A stretch of 64,000 bases of DNA from Smittia aterrima (Eukaryota > Arthropoda > Insecta > Diptera > Chironomidae). A program made the translations under genes and the position numbers. Location of the stretch: positions 19,282,001 through 19,346,000 of the forward strand of contig CP093831.1 in NCBI GenBank assembly GCA_033063855.1. Direction: 5' to 3'. Under the pieces are notes generated by a model. That model made no database searches. It saw only the letters and a list, made by a program, of their open reading frames with translations, and had not been told where the DNA came from. How positions within the stretch are numbered: position 1 is the first letter of the stretch; every line of letters starts with the position of its first letter. Positions 14,143 through 26,809 of the stretch are shown one piece after another.

Positions 14143-14700
14143 CTTGAGTGTTGCAATGAGGGAGAAATGAGTGCAAGGATGTTTGCATATTAAAGAGAGT
14201 CGTGTGAATGTCTCTGCTCTCGTCCCTCGCCTCAAGTGAATGCTGATTGTGTCGAGTAGTTCTATTTTATGCTTTAACATCACTCGCCTCCCTAATGCCA
14301 TTCATTAAAGTTTCTGAAAATCATAGAAAAACTTTCGCCAATAAACTTCTTTTTGAATAGAAAATTAAAATGATAAGAGTTAATTGAAGTGTATTGCATC
14401 AACCAAAAAACCGATTAAACGCTTCAAATAATACAAATTCGATAAAGTTTATTGATTTTATTACTTTCTACATTTAACGTTTACAATTTTACACTTCGAG
14501 AATTTTATGACAATTAAACTAAGCTCTCACTCGTCTCAAGAGCGCGATTTACTCGACGATTGTTTTCGGGAAATTTGCACTGCGATAGCGCATTTTTATG
14601 ACGATGACATAAACTTTGAGTTTCATTTTCCTCATGGAAAACTGTTTTCTCTCTGATGTTTGTTGCATTAAAAAGGAAAATCGAGGACAAAAAACTTCGA

Positions 14701-15160
14701 GGGAATGATGACTTTGAGGAGGTGTGTGGGTGGGAAAGTCAAACGAGGACGAATGGAGGACGAGAGTTTTAGTTTTTCTCCGCTTCTTCTTCTTCTTGTT
14801 TTTTTGCCTTCGCTTCGACGGATGCATTTTTATTTTCCATCAGTTACGTGTTGGTGCGAAAAACACAACTTTTCCATTTTCCTTCTCTGCACATACTCAC
14901 TCGAAAGCGAACTACGAAAACAGGCGAGAAAAAAAGCGTTGTCGGAAAAAAGTTTCGTCTTCTTCTCTTTCCCGCACAACTCACTCGACAATCGAGCTCA
15001 GCTGACATCAAAGTTTTCCTTTGCCACCAGCCACCCAACATCAAACAAAGAAAATGGAAAAGTTCCAAGGCAAAAGACTTTTTACTTTTATCCTTGTGTG
15101 CACAAAGCACAAATCCTCACGACGTTGACATTAAACTAGAACGAGGTTGCGATTAATTAT
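14701..15160. other. GC-richer, stop-poor island
   Basis: All three forward frames are open between 14848 and 15005, and a reverse frame spans 14844-15110. No translation resembles a known protein. The sequence is pyrimidine-rich in its left half and contains TCGCTTCGACGGATGCA, close to TCGCTTCGACGATGCA in copy B of the duplicated element. It is a candidate regulatory island. Confidence 0.4.
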
Positions 15161-18100
15161 ATTAAATATGAAGCTTCATTTTTCGGTGCAACGATCCGCG
15201 CCCCATCATCAAGTTTATTTGAATGTTAGAGTCGCTTGCATGCATCCACGTAACCTTCCGATGCCTTTGAACCTAATTTCAGTTCATTTACGAAGGGAGC
15301 GGAGAAGACCGTTTAAAATGGAATGAGCAAGAAAACCCTTTAGTATCATATCGCGCACAAAGGAAAAATAGTCTCAGATTATGAAACATCACAAGATTAC
15401 AGCCATGACCTAATGTAATAATTTCTCAAATAAGCAAAGAAGAATAATGTACAAAACTAAGAACAGTTTTGTGTCTTCCACGACGACGAGATCATTCTAA
15501 ATATTACAAAGGGACGAGTTCATCTTGAATGAGCAGCGTGTTTTCTTCGCTTTTAGCTTGAAGCTATTTTTGCTTCATAATTTGGCATAAAATCCAGAGA
15601 TGTGTGCATTAAACTTTATCATCAACTTTACTGTGTAAATAAAGTTGAGCGGAAAAAGGAGAATGCAAAGTTTTATCGTCGACATGCGAGCATCGGAGTG
15701 ATGAGAAATGTTAGTGGTTGTCACGGTTTGGAGATTGTTGTGTAGAGATCCGTACGAAAGTTAAGTTAGAGGGGGATGATTGTTAAATATATCTATTTCT
15801 TCCTTAAATTGTGACAGTTTCTCTTATTCACTCTTAAGCTTGTTGAACCCCTTCAATCTTTCATTTTCAGGCTCTTTCATCTCACTGGGATTCCCTTGAA
15901 TCTTCAAACATTAAACGATATGCATTTAAATCTTTGTGTGTGTGAGGATGCCTTGAAGATAATTTTTTCGAGAAAATATCGAACCATGACCTAACCCATC
16001 CTTTCTCGAGTTAAGATTTCTTCGCTCTTTACGAGAACTCTTCAACGAATTTCATTTTCCATGAGAGTGAAACAAATTGCTTTTGTGTCTCCGACGTTTA
16101 ATTGGATTTTAATCAAAATGAATAAAAGAGAAAAGATGACAGAGTTTTATTTCCTATCGGCAAACAGCAGGAAAACGATGTCCATTGTTCAATTTCTATC
16201 CTCTTCATACGCGCTGTCGATTGCAGACTCAGATCTTTTATCCACGACCAAGGGAGGTATTTGAATTGTAAATTTTAATTTTGGATAGATTCTATTTGTT
16301 CTAACCACACGTACGACCATATCTTTCAAATAGATCTCGCTTCCGAGAAATGTGGAGAAGGCAGAATAGAGAATATTAAAAAGTCCTCTTCTGCGTCGTG
16401 TATGACATTTTTCCACGCTATCCAAATCTCATTCGAGATTGCTTTTAAAAAAATTATTATGTCTAAACCCGAAGCGAGGAAAAGAGACGATGGCGAAGGA
16501 GGTAGAAAAAAATAAAAAAATGTTATTTTGCGCACATGTCCTGGAACGTTCCTGCTCGTATACCTTCAGGGATAAGTCAGTGCTGATGTCACAAGGATGT
16601 TGAGCTTTGTTTATGTCAGATGAAGTGTCGTAACTATTCCCACGCTAGAATTTGAGCTTCACTTTTATATCGTTGGATTATTTATGAATTTTTCTGCATG
16701 ATATTTCTTCGTCTCTCGCAGACATTTTCAGGACCAAGCACAGATAGCGAGAAGAAACAATAAAAATAGTTAGGCAGGCGGATTTTTTTTTGCTGATCTA
16801 AGCGAAAGACCTTGCATATGCTGCGCCATCGACGAAGCTTACAAATTCTGCTTATTCCTTCGCTTTTTCCTTCCCAATTTCAGAAATGAACATCGATAGT
16901 TGTGTAAACTCAAATCCAATATCCGATGTGCTCTTGCCATTAATTTTAAGGGAAGAGCGATACTGAAATCGTTGGACGAGAGAAGCGAGATGTAGACAGC
17001 CATCGAGGCTATGGACAAGACAACGGCAAGAAAATATTGATTTTTATTCCATTAATTCTTCATGATATTTTTCATTTATCTCACAGCATCGAGCCGAAAA
17101 AAATATGAAACATGAACAGGTAGAGAGGAGCGGATGTTGTACTTTCCCTGATAAATAAACATAAATTCTATCTCTAGACTATAATCAAAGAACACATAAA
17201 AACTATTTTCTAATGTTTTCCATTCCTACGAGCACTTCGAGTGCTGTGAGCAAGCGAAAAACGACTCATGAAGCTTTGGATCTCTACGGTTTCTTGTTTT
17301 TATTTCTCCATTCGGCTTGGGGATTTTTCCTACGCTTTTCATATTTGCAGTTGCCTGAACAAATAATCAATTCCACTCACAGCGCTACGTGAAATAAGGT
17401 ATGAACGAGCATCGGGTAGAGTTGAAATCCTGTAGAGCAAGATGGAGGTTTCTTTAGAAAATTTCGAGAAATTTCTTCAAGCTTCCTCAGATTTTGATGG
17501 GCAATGTACTTGAAATGATTCCAGGAGTGAGATGACAGTAGCAAGAGATTTAGTAACAATTTATTAGACTTTCAGCAGAGTAGAAAAAATCGAGACGAAG
17601 AAGATAAGAAAGTGATTTCTCGAGAGAATATGATACGATTTATAAATTCAAAAGATTTCAAACGCCACTACAGTTCAGTGAACTGAGTGTTTTGTTTATT
17701 TTCAAGATTATTCACTTCGTCTCTGTTTTTCCTGAAGCTTGCTCTGCTACAAACTTCAGTATAACGAGTTAATGGATTTCAAATTCTGTTTTTCTAGTTG
17801 AGAGCTGATTCAGATAAAAATTTATTTAACAATTAATTCACCTTGAATAAAACTTTCTCTCGACTTATCCTTGTTTATGGTACGACTCTCCAGCCATGTG
17901 TCGACTCATTTTCCATTTCTTCTACTTATGAAGGTATTAAGCATGTTGTAGAGAGTTTCACATTATGTAAATCATATTGCATTTAGTGAAAATAAATTTT
18001 CATTCATAAAACTTTTATGTGAAAAGAGTCTTTTCCTTGCTCTGCATTTTTCTTTCGTTGCACGTAGAAATCAAGAGAAGCTTTTTCGTGTACGAAATGG

Positions 18101-18460
18101 AAAATTACAGATCTCCCTCTTGCCATCCCCAAGCAGCCACCATTTTTCTCTCCCGACTTGTGCAAGGATATCTCGTGCTGGTGCAGCTGTAGTTGAACTT
18201 TTTTCGCATCTTGTAACTGTGTTGGTTTTTTGCGAAAAACTTTTCCTAACTTTTCACGATGTTTTCGTTCTTTTCATGTAATGGAAAATCGTTGAAATGA
18301 AAGTTTTGCTGTGAAACTTTACTGTTTTCTTAGTTTTTCCGCGATAGCTAAAGAGAAAGTTCTAATGAAGTGATTCGAACTTTGATGCATTTACGCATTC
18401 GTGAAAAAAAAGTTTTCCGAAGCTTTTCATTCGATCGGATGGAAAATCCTCGAAAATTGA
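15161..18460. other. Noncoding AT-rich DNA
   Basis: Nothing gene-like. A 32-codon ATG frame at 18096-18194 lies in a locally GC-rich patch but is short and unrecognised. Confidence 0.6.
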
Positions 18461-18773
18461 CCGACGCATGAACAAAGGAAATTTCGTTGCCTAGTTGTGA
18501 TTTTTCATCGTCGCTGAGTTTTTCTTTTTCGTTCAACGTTTCTGTACCAACGTGTGCAAGCGTTGTTTTTTTGTTTTCCGTTGCACACACAATATCGCTG
18601 CTTCTCCTCGATGCAGTTTTGTTGTTGCGTTGTATGCACTGAAATGTATGGATGAGTTTTTATATTTTTGTGATGCAAACACCAACACGATGCACGAGGA
18701 GAGAAAGCCACACCCTTTGGCAATCGGATTGGTCGGGCGATTTGTAAGCTAGGAAAAGGGTCCAAATCAATTA
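18461..18773 (+). repeat. Duplicated element, copy A
   Basis: This segment is paralogous to copy B at 26810-27071, in the same orientation. The shared blocks occur in the same order: CCGACGCATGAACAA at the left end, a TTTTTTG...GCACACACAA block, GATGCAGTT..., GAAATGTATGGATG, an uninterrupted 46-base identity (18677-18722 here) and GGTCCAAATCAATTA at the right end. Indels between blocks make this copy about 50 bases longer. The ends are not inverted repeats, and no target-site duplication is visible. Both strands carry open frames through the conserved core, with the minus strand reading PKGVAFSPRASCWC in both copies, but frame is not kept along the whole element. It may be a dispersed repeat or a duplicated regulatory module. 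Confidence 0.85.
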
Positions 18774-18933
18774 TGGGGAGAGCTTTCGATGCCCTTCGTC
18801 TTTCTAAAGACTATGGACGCAAATAAATTTCGAATTGCAATTATTCATGCGATTAACAGCGAATAATTAATCTTCAAATGCTTTTATTCTCTTTCAAATT
18901 ACGTTTTTCATTGCAATGGAGTTTTCTTAGCTT

Positions 18934-18950
18934 ACACACACACACACACA
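18934..18950 (+). repeat. (AC)8 microsatellite
   Basis: Pure ACACACAC run just right of copy A of the duplicated element. Confidence 0.85.
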
Positions 18951-21900
18951 AAATTCTCTCACACATATTTTGAAAACTTTTCCTTTGTCATGCAAATTGG
19001 AAAGCTTTTACAGGAGGAAATATCAGATTAAATTCGCACTAACTTCAAGCCTTCCAGTCATCAAGAGCAGGCAAGCATGCAAACTTTTCCGAGAATTCTA
19101 TATTTCCAAAGACAATTAAAGTCGGCAATTAGCTTGAGTATGTGAAACATGAGCCCTTTGTCGTAACGAAATCCAATTAAAGTTTCGTTCCCTCCGAGAC
19201 TAAAATTCATCTGAAAAGCAAACAAAATAAAAAATATTTTTATGTAACGCGATACAGTGTTGGAATGATTTGATGACACTTTTAATTTATTTTGTTCACA
19301 TGTGTAGCGCAATGGAAATTCAATGCATTTTAAAAAAAATGTAATTTAGAGCGTTGAGTTGGATCTTGAAGTATTTGGCGCCTCAGCGAAATGAAAAACA
19401 TTTCCTAGAACTAAAGAAACTGCTGAGCTCAATTTGTTTGCGAAAGTTTTCGTGTTATGATGACATAGCTCGGTTGAATGAGCTCTCAGCTTTATTCAGG
19501 TGATCAATTTCATGTCTCCAAACTTTGCGTTTCTGTTCGTCTTAAGAAGCTTTAGCAAATCTGCGTGCCGCAACTAAAAGTTGCATAACGACATTAAACA
19601 TTAAAGTACATTCATCAATTTCGACAGCGCCATTAATGCCAATGTTTGTTTTTCTTTCTCTTTTTCGCCTTCCAGAAGCCTTTTTCCTTCACTTTAATTT
19701 GATTTATGATATCAGATTGTCTTATTAACTGTCTTCAGTTCCTCTTAATTCCTTTTTATGCAGTCAGAGTAGTTTCTCTCTTTTTGTTGCGTTTCGGACG
19801 AAAGACGATGTAGTTTTAAGAAGAAGGAAATAATCCACGGATAATTTTGATGGGAGGATTCTGATGTGTTCTCTGTCTTTAATAAAATAAGAAACTTTGC
19901 AGTGATGTATTATCGGAATATTCCCCATTTGCACTCTGCGTTTTCACGAGCAATTAAGTTTGAGAATCATCGTTCATCTCGTCCTTCCCGTGACCATAAA
20001 CAGAAGATTGGGGCAGTGCAGGAGATATGATAATGAATGAATGAAGTAAAAAGCCACAACGAACAAATCGCTCATGAGTTGCTTCGGATAATTAAATCGA
20101 GTGCACATGCATTGTTCCATTACTTCAATCTCGTTGTGTGTAAAGTTTTACGATAATTAACAATAATCATTTCTGCTTCTAATTAGCTCGGCCCACTAAT
20201 TCTCTCTGCTCTCTCTCTTGAATCATCAGCCTGTGAAGCTTTGCTTTTCTTTTTATCATCGTTGCACATTAAATTAAACTGCATGCTGCTTCATTTTAAA
20301 GCTGTTGCCAACATAATCTAAGCTAAGCTAAAGCGATAGCAAAAAGCAGTTGTTCGTTTACTTTTTAATTGTATCAACGTGAGACTTATCGCTTACAAGC
20401 GAGCGATATTTGTTTCATAACATTCAAAAGCGACGTGAGGGCAACAATCGAATAAATTCTGCAACGACTCTACGATAAATCCACGGCTTATTCACTGCCA
20501 CGATAGCCCCGTTGCATCGCTTTCCGTCTCTCTCTCCTCCTTTCCGCCGCATATATTTTTTATTGCGATTTTGTAATCAAAATTCATGGTTCACGCAAAA
20601 TAATCGTGCGCACTAAATTTTCAACGGTGCCCCAGCAGAAATTACCTACAACAATTTCCCATCCGCAGCGAGAGTCTGCTCCGCTTTACTTTGTTTTATA
20701 TTTTATTTTTTTCGTTGTTTGCGGTTAATTCGTGATTTGTGATATATGAAGAAAATCATTAAAATTGTATTTCTATGTGCGATAACACTGCAACTTCGAG
20801 CGTTTTACAAAAAAAAAACGTTACAAGTGTAGTTCTGTTTCCTTTTGAAAAAACTTTTTTAATTGCTTCGTTTAAGGTTTAGTCGCTTTGTTTGCCTTTA
20901 GTAATTTGTAACGAGTCAGAGGAACTGATAACGATTGCCGATGGTTTTATTGACCTTTCTGAGCCGACACGAGAGCGAAGTAACGAGAGGGATTAGAAAT
21001 TGCTTTATTTATTAAATGCTTGAGGAAATTTATTTTAAAGTCAATGGAGAACGTTAATTGACTGCGATTGGGAATAAGTGAAAGTTATGTCACACTTGTA
21101 AATTACAAGTTGTAATTGTATCCTTCAATCATTTCAAAGCAGTGTTTTCTCGTTACATTCATTCAAACCTCAAGCCAATTAAATGCTTTGTTCTATAAAA
21201 GTTTGATAATTACTCGAACATCATTTGCTTGTGAGCACATAGATGATCTTCAATTTCGTGGGACTCTCTCAAACATAGGAGAAACTTCTTTCCTACGGCA
21301 GAAACAAAAAGCGATTGCACATTTCACTGCCGTGCAGAGAAATAAAACTTTTTTTTATGAAAATTAAATGTAAGAAACTAGAGTAAAATCACAAATCAAA
21401 GGAGAAAAGAGAAGACTTTGAAGAATAAGAAGAAGAAATCACGTTTTTTGCAAAACTTCGCTGTCGTTTCTTCTTTGGTTCTCATGGAGCATGAGGATCT
21501 GTTCAGCATCTCACAGTTTTATGCATTTCGTCGTTGTCGAGCTCGTTCTCAGATCCAGAAGAAATTTTATTTCAAATTCAAAGGATTTCGCTTTACAATA
21601 ATTTTGTCATTGTTCATAAAAATGTCTCATATTTGCATGAGTTCAAGACTCTCGCTCCCCAAGCTGATATTGAATTGATGGTATTTACACACAAACACAT
21701 ATTTTTCCCTCCGCGAATGCTGCGCCTTTAATATATCACGTTTTTAATGTAGAACAAGATCAAGTCATTCGAGATAACAAGTTCGATATTCGGGCAGGCA
21801 TGGAAAGCGAAGCGACAGAGCATAAAACAAAAGCCACTCAAAGTCATGAACTGTCTCGCAAGCTCTCGATGGCACCCACAGGTTTCTTCTTTTCTTAACA

Positions 21901-22211
21901 TAACTCGCTCTTTTTGATACCACTTTCGGCAGATGAACTCGGCATGCTAGAAAGTAAATTGTGAAAAATTTCCTCAATACCTCTTAGTCTAAAGCGAGAA
22001 AATTCAACGAAGAAGTTGCTGTTCTTAAACTTTCTTGATCTACCTCAATAAAGCAAAACTTGAGAGACGGAGAAAACCAGCAAGAATGGCACTGAACTTA
22101 TTTAGGAAGTCAAGTGATGTTGTCCTTTAGTGGACTGGAGAGATGAAAATTTTCTTAAGCTGGAAAGTTGGCTTTTTTTTCAGGTATAATAATTTTTCCT
22201 TAATGAAATAT

Positions 22212-22232
22212 CATTAAATTTCAAATTTAATG
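22212..22232. repeat. AT-rich palindrome (10-base arms, 1-base centre)
   Basis: CATTAAATTT-C-AAATTTAATG. The ATTA-type cores on both arms are homeodomain-like words. Confidence 0.8.
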
Positions 22233-22952
22233 AAATGCAAATAAAATATATTGGAGTCATTTGAAATAAGAAGTCACAATAATTCTTTCCCATCGTTGAC
22301 ATCATCACTTTAAATTCTACGATCTTCTCAAAATAGATGTCTTAGATTAAGTCTCAGCGAAGCTTAAATGCAATGGAACGAATTTGAATATCTTGATGTT
22401 TAGAAAGGAGAACGAACGAGAAGAGTAAGAAAGATAAAGGCGAGAAGAACTAATTTTCAGATAATTCGATTAAATTGCGCAAGTGAAGGAAGAGAAAACC
22501 GTCTCTTCATGTAATTTTGTAATTTAATAAACTCAATTGCGATACGATCTCAATTTAATGCTATCAACATGTTAGAATGCTTTTCGATTCTATGAATTCC
22601 CTTCTTAGATTAACAGCGGCGTTTTAGAATTCACGAATGGCTTTCAAGTTAAAAGAATGAAAGAAGCAAAATTAGCGTCTAATCGAGTGCAAGCGTCGAT
22701 CTAATAATTTTCACCTTTTCGTACATTTGCGATCTGAATAGAAGACAGCTGTTAGTTACAACAATCATCATTAAGAGATTAGACTGATTATTCACTTTAT
22801 CAATTCACCTTGAGGTCAAGCTGCTCGAATACAATTCTACGTGAATATTCTAATTTCCCAGTCGTAGAGCTTTCTACAACGACTTCGCTTGCATCATCAC
22901 TCTAATCAATATAAAAGAACGCGAAGAGTTCAATTAACTCTCGTCCAACACG

Positions 22953-23261
22953 ATGAGGGAGCAAAGATATTTGTTGTGTCTGAAACGAACAAAAAGGTCG
23001 AGGAATAATAAATTTCGTCAGACGATAGACATGTTAGGTTTTTGGCCTTCAGACGGTAGCAGACGCTTCTCATTCTCCGCCCAACGAAGCTCCCAATGGA
23101 AAACCCCCGAAAAAGCCGATGTATACAAAAATGTGCGTAGACATGCCAACGACTCGAACGTTAACCTCTCGCACCAGACAGACTCATACACAAACGCACA
23201 AATCGTTTACTTTTTCTTTATATTTTTCGGTGGGTGGCTTTGGCGTGTTAGAGGAAATTGA
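22953..23261 (+). CDS. Weak candidate: 102-codon ORF downstream of a TATA-like box
   Basis: An ATG about 40 bases after TATAAAAG (22910-22917) opens a 102-codon frame ending in a hydrophobic, Trp/Phe-rich tail. The middle (about codons 28-75) is compositionally protein-like but matches nothing I know. Spacing from the TATA-like box to a TCAATT initiator-like word is about 22 bases, shorter than usual. The segment 23026-23055 also resembles 3067-3100, which may indicate an old shared element. It is probably not a gene. Confidence 0.12.
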   Translation: MREQRYLLCLKRTKRSRNNKFRQTIDMLGFWPSDGSRRFSFSAQRSSQWKTPEKADVYKNVRRHANDSNVNLSHQTDSYTNAQIVYFFFIFFGGWLWRVRGN

Positions 23262-23739
23262 TCTTGAAAGCCTACCAGAAGGTCATGGAAACATTTGAAG
23301 AAAAAAAAGCGAGTCTTAATCGGGAAAAAATATAAATCGACGAGATTCTTATCGATAAAATGGAATCTTGCACTTTAAATCATTGGGAAGCCGTCGACAA
23401 AGAAGTTTTGCATTGTTCAATATTCATTTGTTCATAATCCGCGTTGTCAATTATCACCCAAACGGAACGGAGAAGCCAGAGAACCAAAAAGAATCTTCTT
23501 TCATCCTTAGCAATATGCCGACCGCCAGCAGTGCTTCGCGAAGATTATAAAATACCGGCAAATGAAGTTCCTGATCACTTATAATCGATAACGTAATTGG
23601 GCCTATTATGCTTATGCTTATTTTTTTCGCTCGTCCCGGTTAAACGTTTGTAAAATAATTTTTATGTTGACAACGACTTGATAATCATATGAATCAATAT
23701 AATTTATTTGTATCGCTTCTCTGTTGTTTCTCTCTCTCA

Positions 23740-23753
23740 TCGTCGTCGTCGTC
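23740..23753 (+). repeat. (TCG)n triplet microsatellite
   Basis: TCGTCGTCGTCGTC run. Confidence 0.7.
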
Positions 23754-24591
23754 CGACTTTCGCTGAGACTTTTAATCAATTGTTGAATATTAAACCGAAA
23801 GGAAATCTCCGATACGTTCGCTTTGATGCGCTTTGACTTCTTTTCCTTTGAGTGACGCAATTCGATTTACTGGAAATTAAACAACAAAGTTAGTCGAACG
23901 AATGATTGAATCAAAAATAATTGCGAGACAACTTCTCTGCATTGTTTAAGCAATCGCCGGTTCTTTGATAACAAACGAGAGAGAAGTCAATATAAGCTTT
24001 TATGTCAAAGCGACGAAAATGAAATATCAATCAAATCGTTGCAAAGATTGACGTCTGCGTTCGGCCGCGTTTTTTTTAAATTTAATGTGACATTTTTATT
24101 CATTATTATTGATGCAATTTGACTAGAGACTAAAGCGAGATGAGATATAAATGGGAAAATTGCCAATTGCTGGAATGGGAAACCAGGTTTTGGAATTTAC
24201 AATGTTCTTCAACTAAGTGTTACATCTGGGATGACATATTTCTGTCGAAATGAGCTTATGAATGTTGCATTTATGATTTTCAATGATAATCTGGTCATCC
24301 TATGTCAATATCGATTTAACTTCCTGTAATCATCTGTTCATCTCGTCTTCTTTGTTATTCTTCTCGTCCCGACGATTGTGACGCAACGCAAAACCTGATC
24401 AAATTAAATTACACAACGTCATTCATCAGCCTGTAAGCCGATCCTTCCAAGCTCCTTTCGACATTCGGCGAAGCGTAATTAATGCTTGAAGAAGAAAAAC
24501 ATATCAGAAACATGGGAACTTTTTGCAGAGCATTAGTTTGACGTAAGAGAGACCGTTCGCTCCGGGAAAGATTATATGAACTTGCATTATC

Positions 24592-24611
24592 TCGTCGTCG
24601 TTGTCGTCGTC
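24592..24611 (+). repeat. (TCG/TTG)n triplet microsatellite
   Basis: TCGTCGTCGTTGTCGTCGTC run with one interruption. Confidence 0.7.
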
Positions 24612-25939
24612 TTGTGCTTGCATAAAAGCTTATACAGCGCTTCTAAAGAATGTTTCAAGAAGCTTGCTTTGAAGATTATGTGTGAAGATTGAATGGCATT
24701 TCCCTGAAGGAAGTCGTCAGAGCTTTCTCAGGGTTTCTGACTTGTAGCTGCTTCGTCCCTGTACGCAAAAACTTACTTTGATTCGAAACACATTGGACAT
24801 ATAAAAACTTATAGGATAAACGTATAACTTGGCTAGAATACCAAAAAAAAACTCTTCTGCACTGACACAGGCAAAAAGGTTTAGGTTTCAATGTCTCGCG
24901 CATTCTCACAAACACCTTGAAAAGCTTTTCTGTGTTGCGGAGCTTTTCATGTAACCGATGCTGGGGGTGAACTCATCCCAGACGCAAGGGACTCGTTTCG
25001 AAATAACTTTCAGTTCCCGACGAGATGTTTTTTTTTCATCAAACGATACACTCGTGTCTGCTTCTCTGCTTGCGATGCAAGGCACCACGATCGGTTTGAT
25101 TGTATTTTGGGCATCAGTGAACGTCGAAGTTTAAAACAAAAACATTTCGATACAGGCAAAGCAATTTGGCTATCGCTATCTCGCTTCGTTTCCTGCGTTT
25201 CATCTAAGAATATTAACTCGATTGTGTTCGATTCTAAGCCATCAAGAAAGAAGACAAAAATCGTTGATGTTTCCTTCGAAAGAATTTTTCGTCGGCTAAA
25301 AATAGATTTTCAAAGAAGAAGAAGACTTTTAACTACAAATTTTTTTTCAAGAATTATCATTTTGGAAAATTTGAGGTGTGAATAAAATGATCGGCGACGA
25401 TCATCCAATAATTATTTTATCAAGTCGATTACAAATATCTATCGCCGCGTGTGGCTTCAAAAAATATTTTTGAAGGTGTTGATGCGAAAAATTATATTGA
25501 CCTTCAAATTTTGCGTTTTTATGTGTTTGTGCGTATCACATGCTTGACAACACGCTACGGAAAGAAACAAGCAGCGGATTGTGGCCTTGGCTTTTTCGGT
25601 TTGCGAAAAAATATTTATTCTGATTCTTCAAAGTTGAATTTGTTGTTTCTGCACAACTTTTTGTGTGGTGCGTTGATCGGCGGTTGAGACAAAAACCTTT
25701 GTTGACCTCTAAGAACAAAGTTCTCTAAAGACTTTGCTTCACTTGCAAGAGAATTTTTGCGTAGGAATGATTCGTAAATTTAAATTATTTTTGTCATTTT
25801 TTGCGATCTTTTTCACCGGAACCTCACGCAATGGATGGCATTGAATTGAGAAGGTCGCGGACAGATGATTAGTAATGTTTTGGCAAACGCGTCTATTTTG
25901 TTTTCATTTGTTCTTCTATGCACGCACTTACACACGCGG

Positions 25940-26220
25940 TGCGTAAAATATATGCCAAGGTCGATCCGAATATATTTCTGGTTATCTTTTCCCGGTTCCG
26001 CGTGTATTGGCGATCCGATCTGATCGAGATCAGTGTGCGTAAATTGTGCGAAAATTTTGCGAATGTGAGCAGACTTACGCAGACCGATAGATAATGCGTT
26101 CGTTAATTGGTCTGTGTGATCTTAAAGAAGTTGCAAAGGTTCACGCACCTTAAGTTCAATGGAACCGAAACCAAACAAAAACAAACAAGTTTCGTTCGCG
26201 ATCTTACGCAATCTTACGCA
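25940..26220. promoter_or_regulatory. Cluster of TTACGCA/TGCGTAA sites, candidate bZIP-bound enhancer
   Basis: Five exact copies of TTACGCA or its complement occur here, at 25940, 26036, 26075, 26204 and 26214. The last two sit in a perfect 10-base tandem duplication (ATCTTACGCA twice). TTACGCAAT is a typical C/EBP- and PAR-type bZIP word; in flies, slbo, gt, vri and Pdp1 bind related sites. By base composition, well under one copy is expected in this length. A 12-base inverted repeat, AATATATTTCTG at 25969 and its complement at 26219, brackets most of the cluster. A small inverted-repeat element is therefore an alternative explanation. Confidence 0.4.
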
Positions 26221-26809
26221 GAAATATATTGACCGAGGCTTCAACTCAGAAACATTTTTTCTCATAAAACTTTGCGAATTTTTTCGTTCTCAGAACGGCG
26301 TTCCTTATTTTTCTTGAAACCCCGTTCTGTTGTGCAATTACCGTGCAATTTCGTCGTGGTGTCGACGCACTTTTGACCTTGTTGCGTCTGCAATGAGAAC
26401 CACGAAAAATAAAATGCTTCTCTTCACTCTGTCGATTCTTGCGTATCGTCCAAATGCCTTTGTTTCGTTTGTTCGCTCGCCATCCACGCCAATCAACAAT
26501 AATTACTTCCTTAAATTATTCTAAGTACGCGATGCAAGAATCTAAAAGTGTTTTATGCAAATAACTATCAAAGCAATTGAATTAAACGAATTCGTTCTCT
26601 CGACTTCTTTGCACTTCCCGCTTCCAGAGCGGTTTGAAAGTGAAAGCGACGCCGACGTTTTAACCAAACAAGGAACAATTAATATGCAATTAAAGTGGAA
26701 AACATGCAAAATAGTTTTGCAAGAAAACTTGAGAGAACTACGAAAATCAATAGTGAACTTTTCTTGAGCGAGAGTGTAGAAAAAGTTTTGCAACGAGAAA
26801 AACTTTTGC
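26221..26809. other. Noncoding spacer between the bZIP-site cluster and copy B
   Basis: AT-rich, with an octamer at 26555 and short chance frames on both strands. No gene. Confidence 0.6.

Larger units (their letters stand above)
9531..14700. other. Noncoding AT-rich DNA
   Basis: No gene is recognised. Open frames at 11629-12167 on both strands overlap each other and have no domain. The stretch includes a GAC-triplet run, a perfect 20-base palindrome and an 8-base-stem hairpin, each listed separately. Confidence 0.6.
18774..25939. other. Noncoding AT-rich DNA
   Basis: Apart from the weak ORF at 22953-23261, no gene is seen. The stretch holds the (AC)8 repeat, a 21-base near-perfect palindrome at 22212-22232 and two CGT/CGA-type triplet microsatellites. 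Confidence 0.6.

Noticed and set aside
18096..18194. 32-codon ATG frame in a locally GC-rich patch
   Set aside because: Another frame over the same bases is equally open. Short and unrecognised; likely chance.
22910..22952. TATAAAAG as the promoter of a gene at 22953
   Set aside because: Spacing to the initiator-like word is too short, and the downstream frame has no recognisable product. Kept only as a weak ORF.
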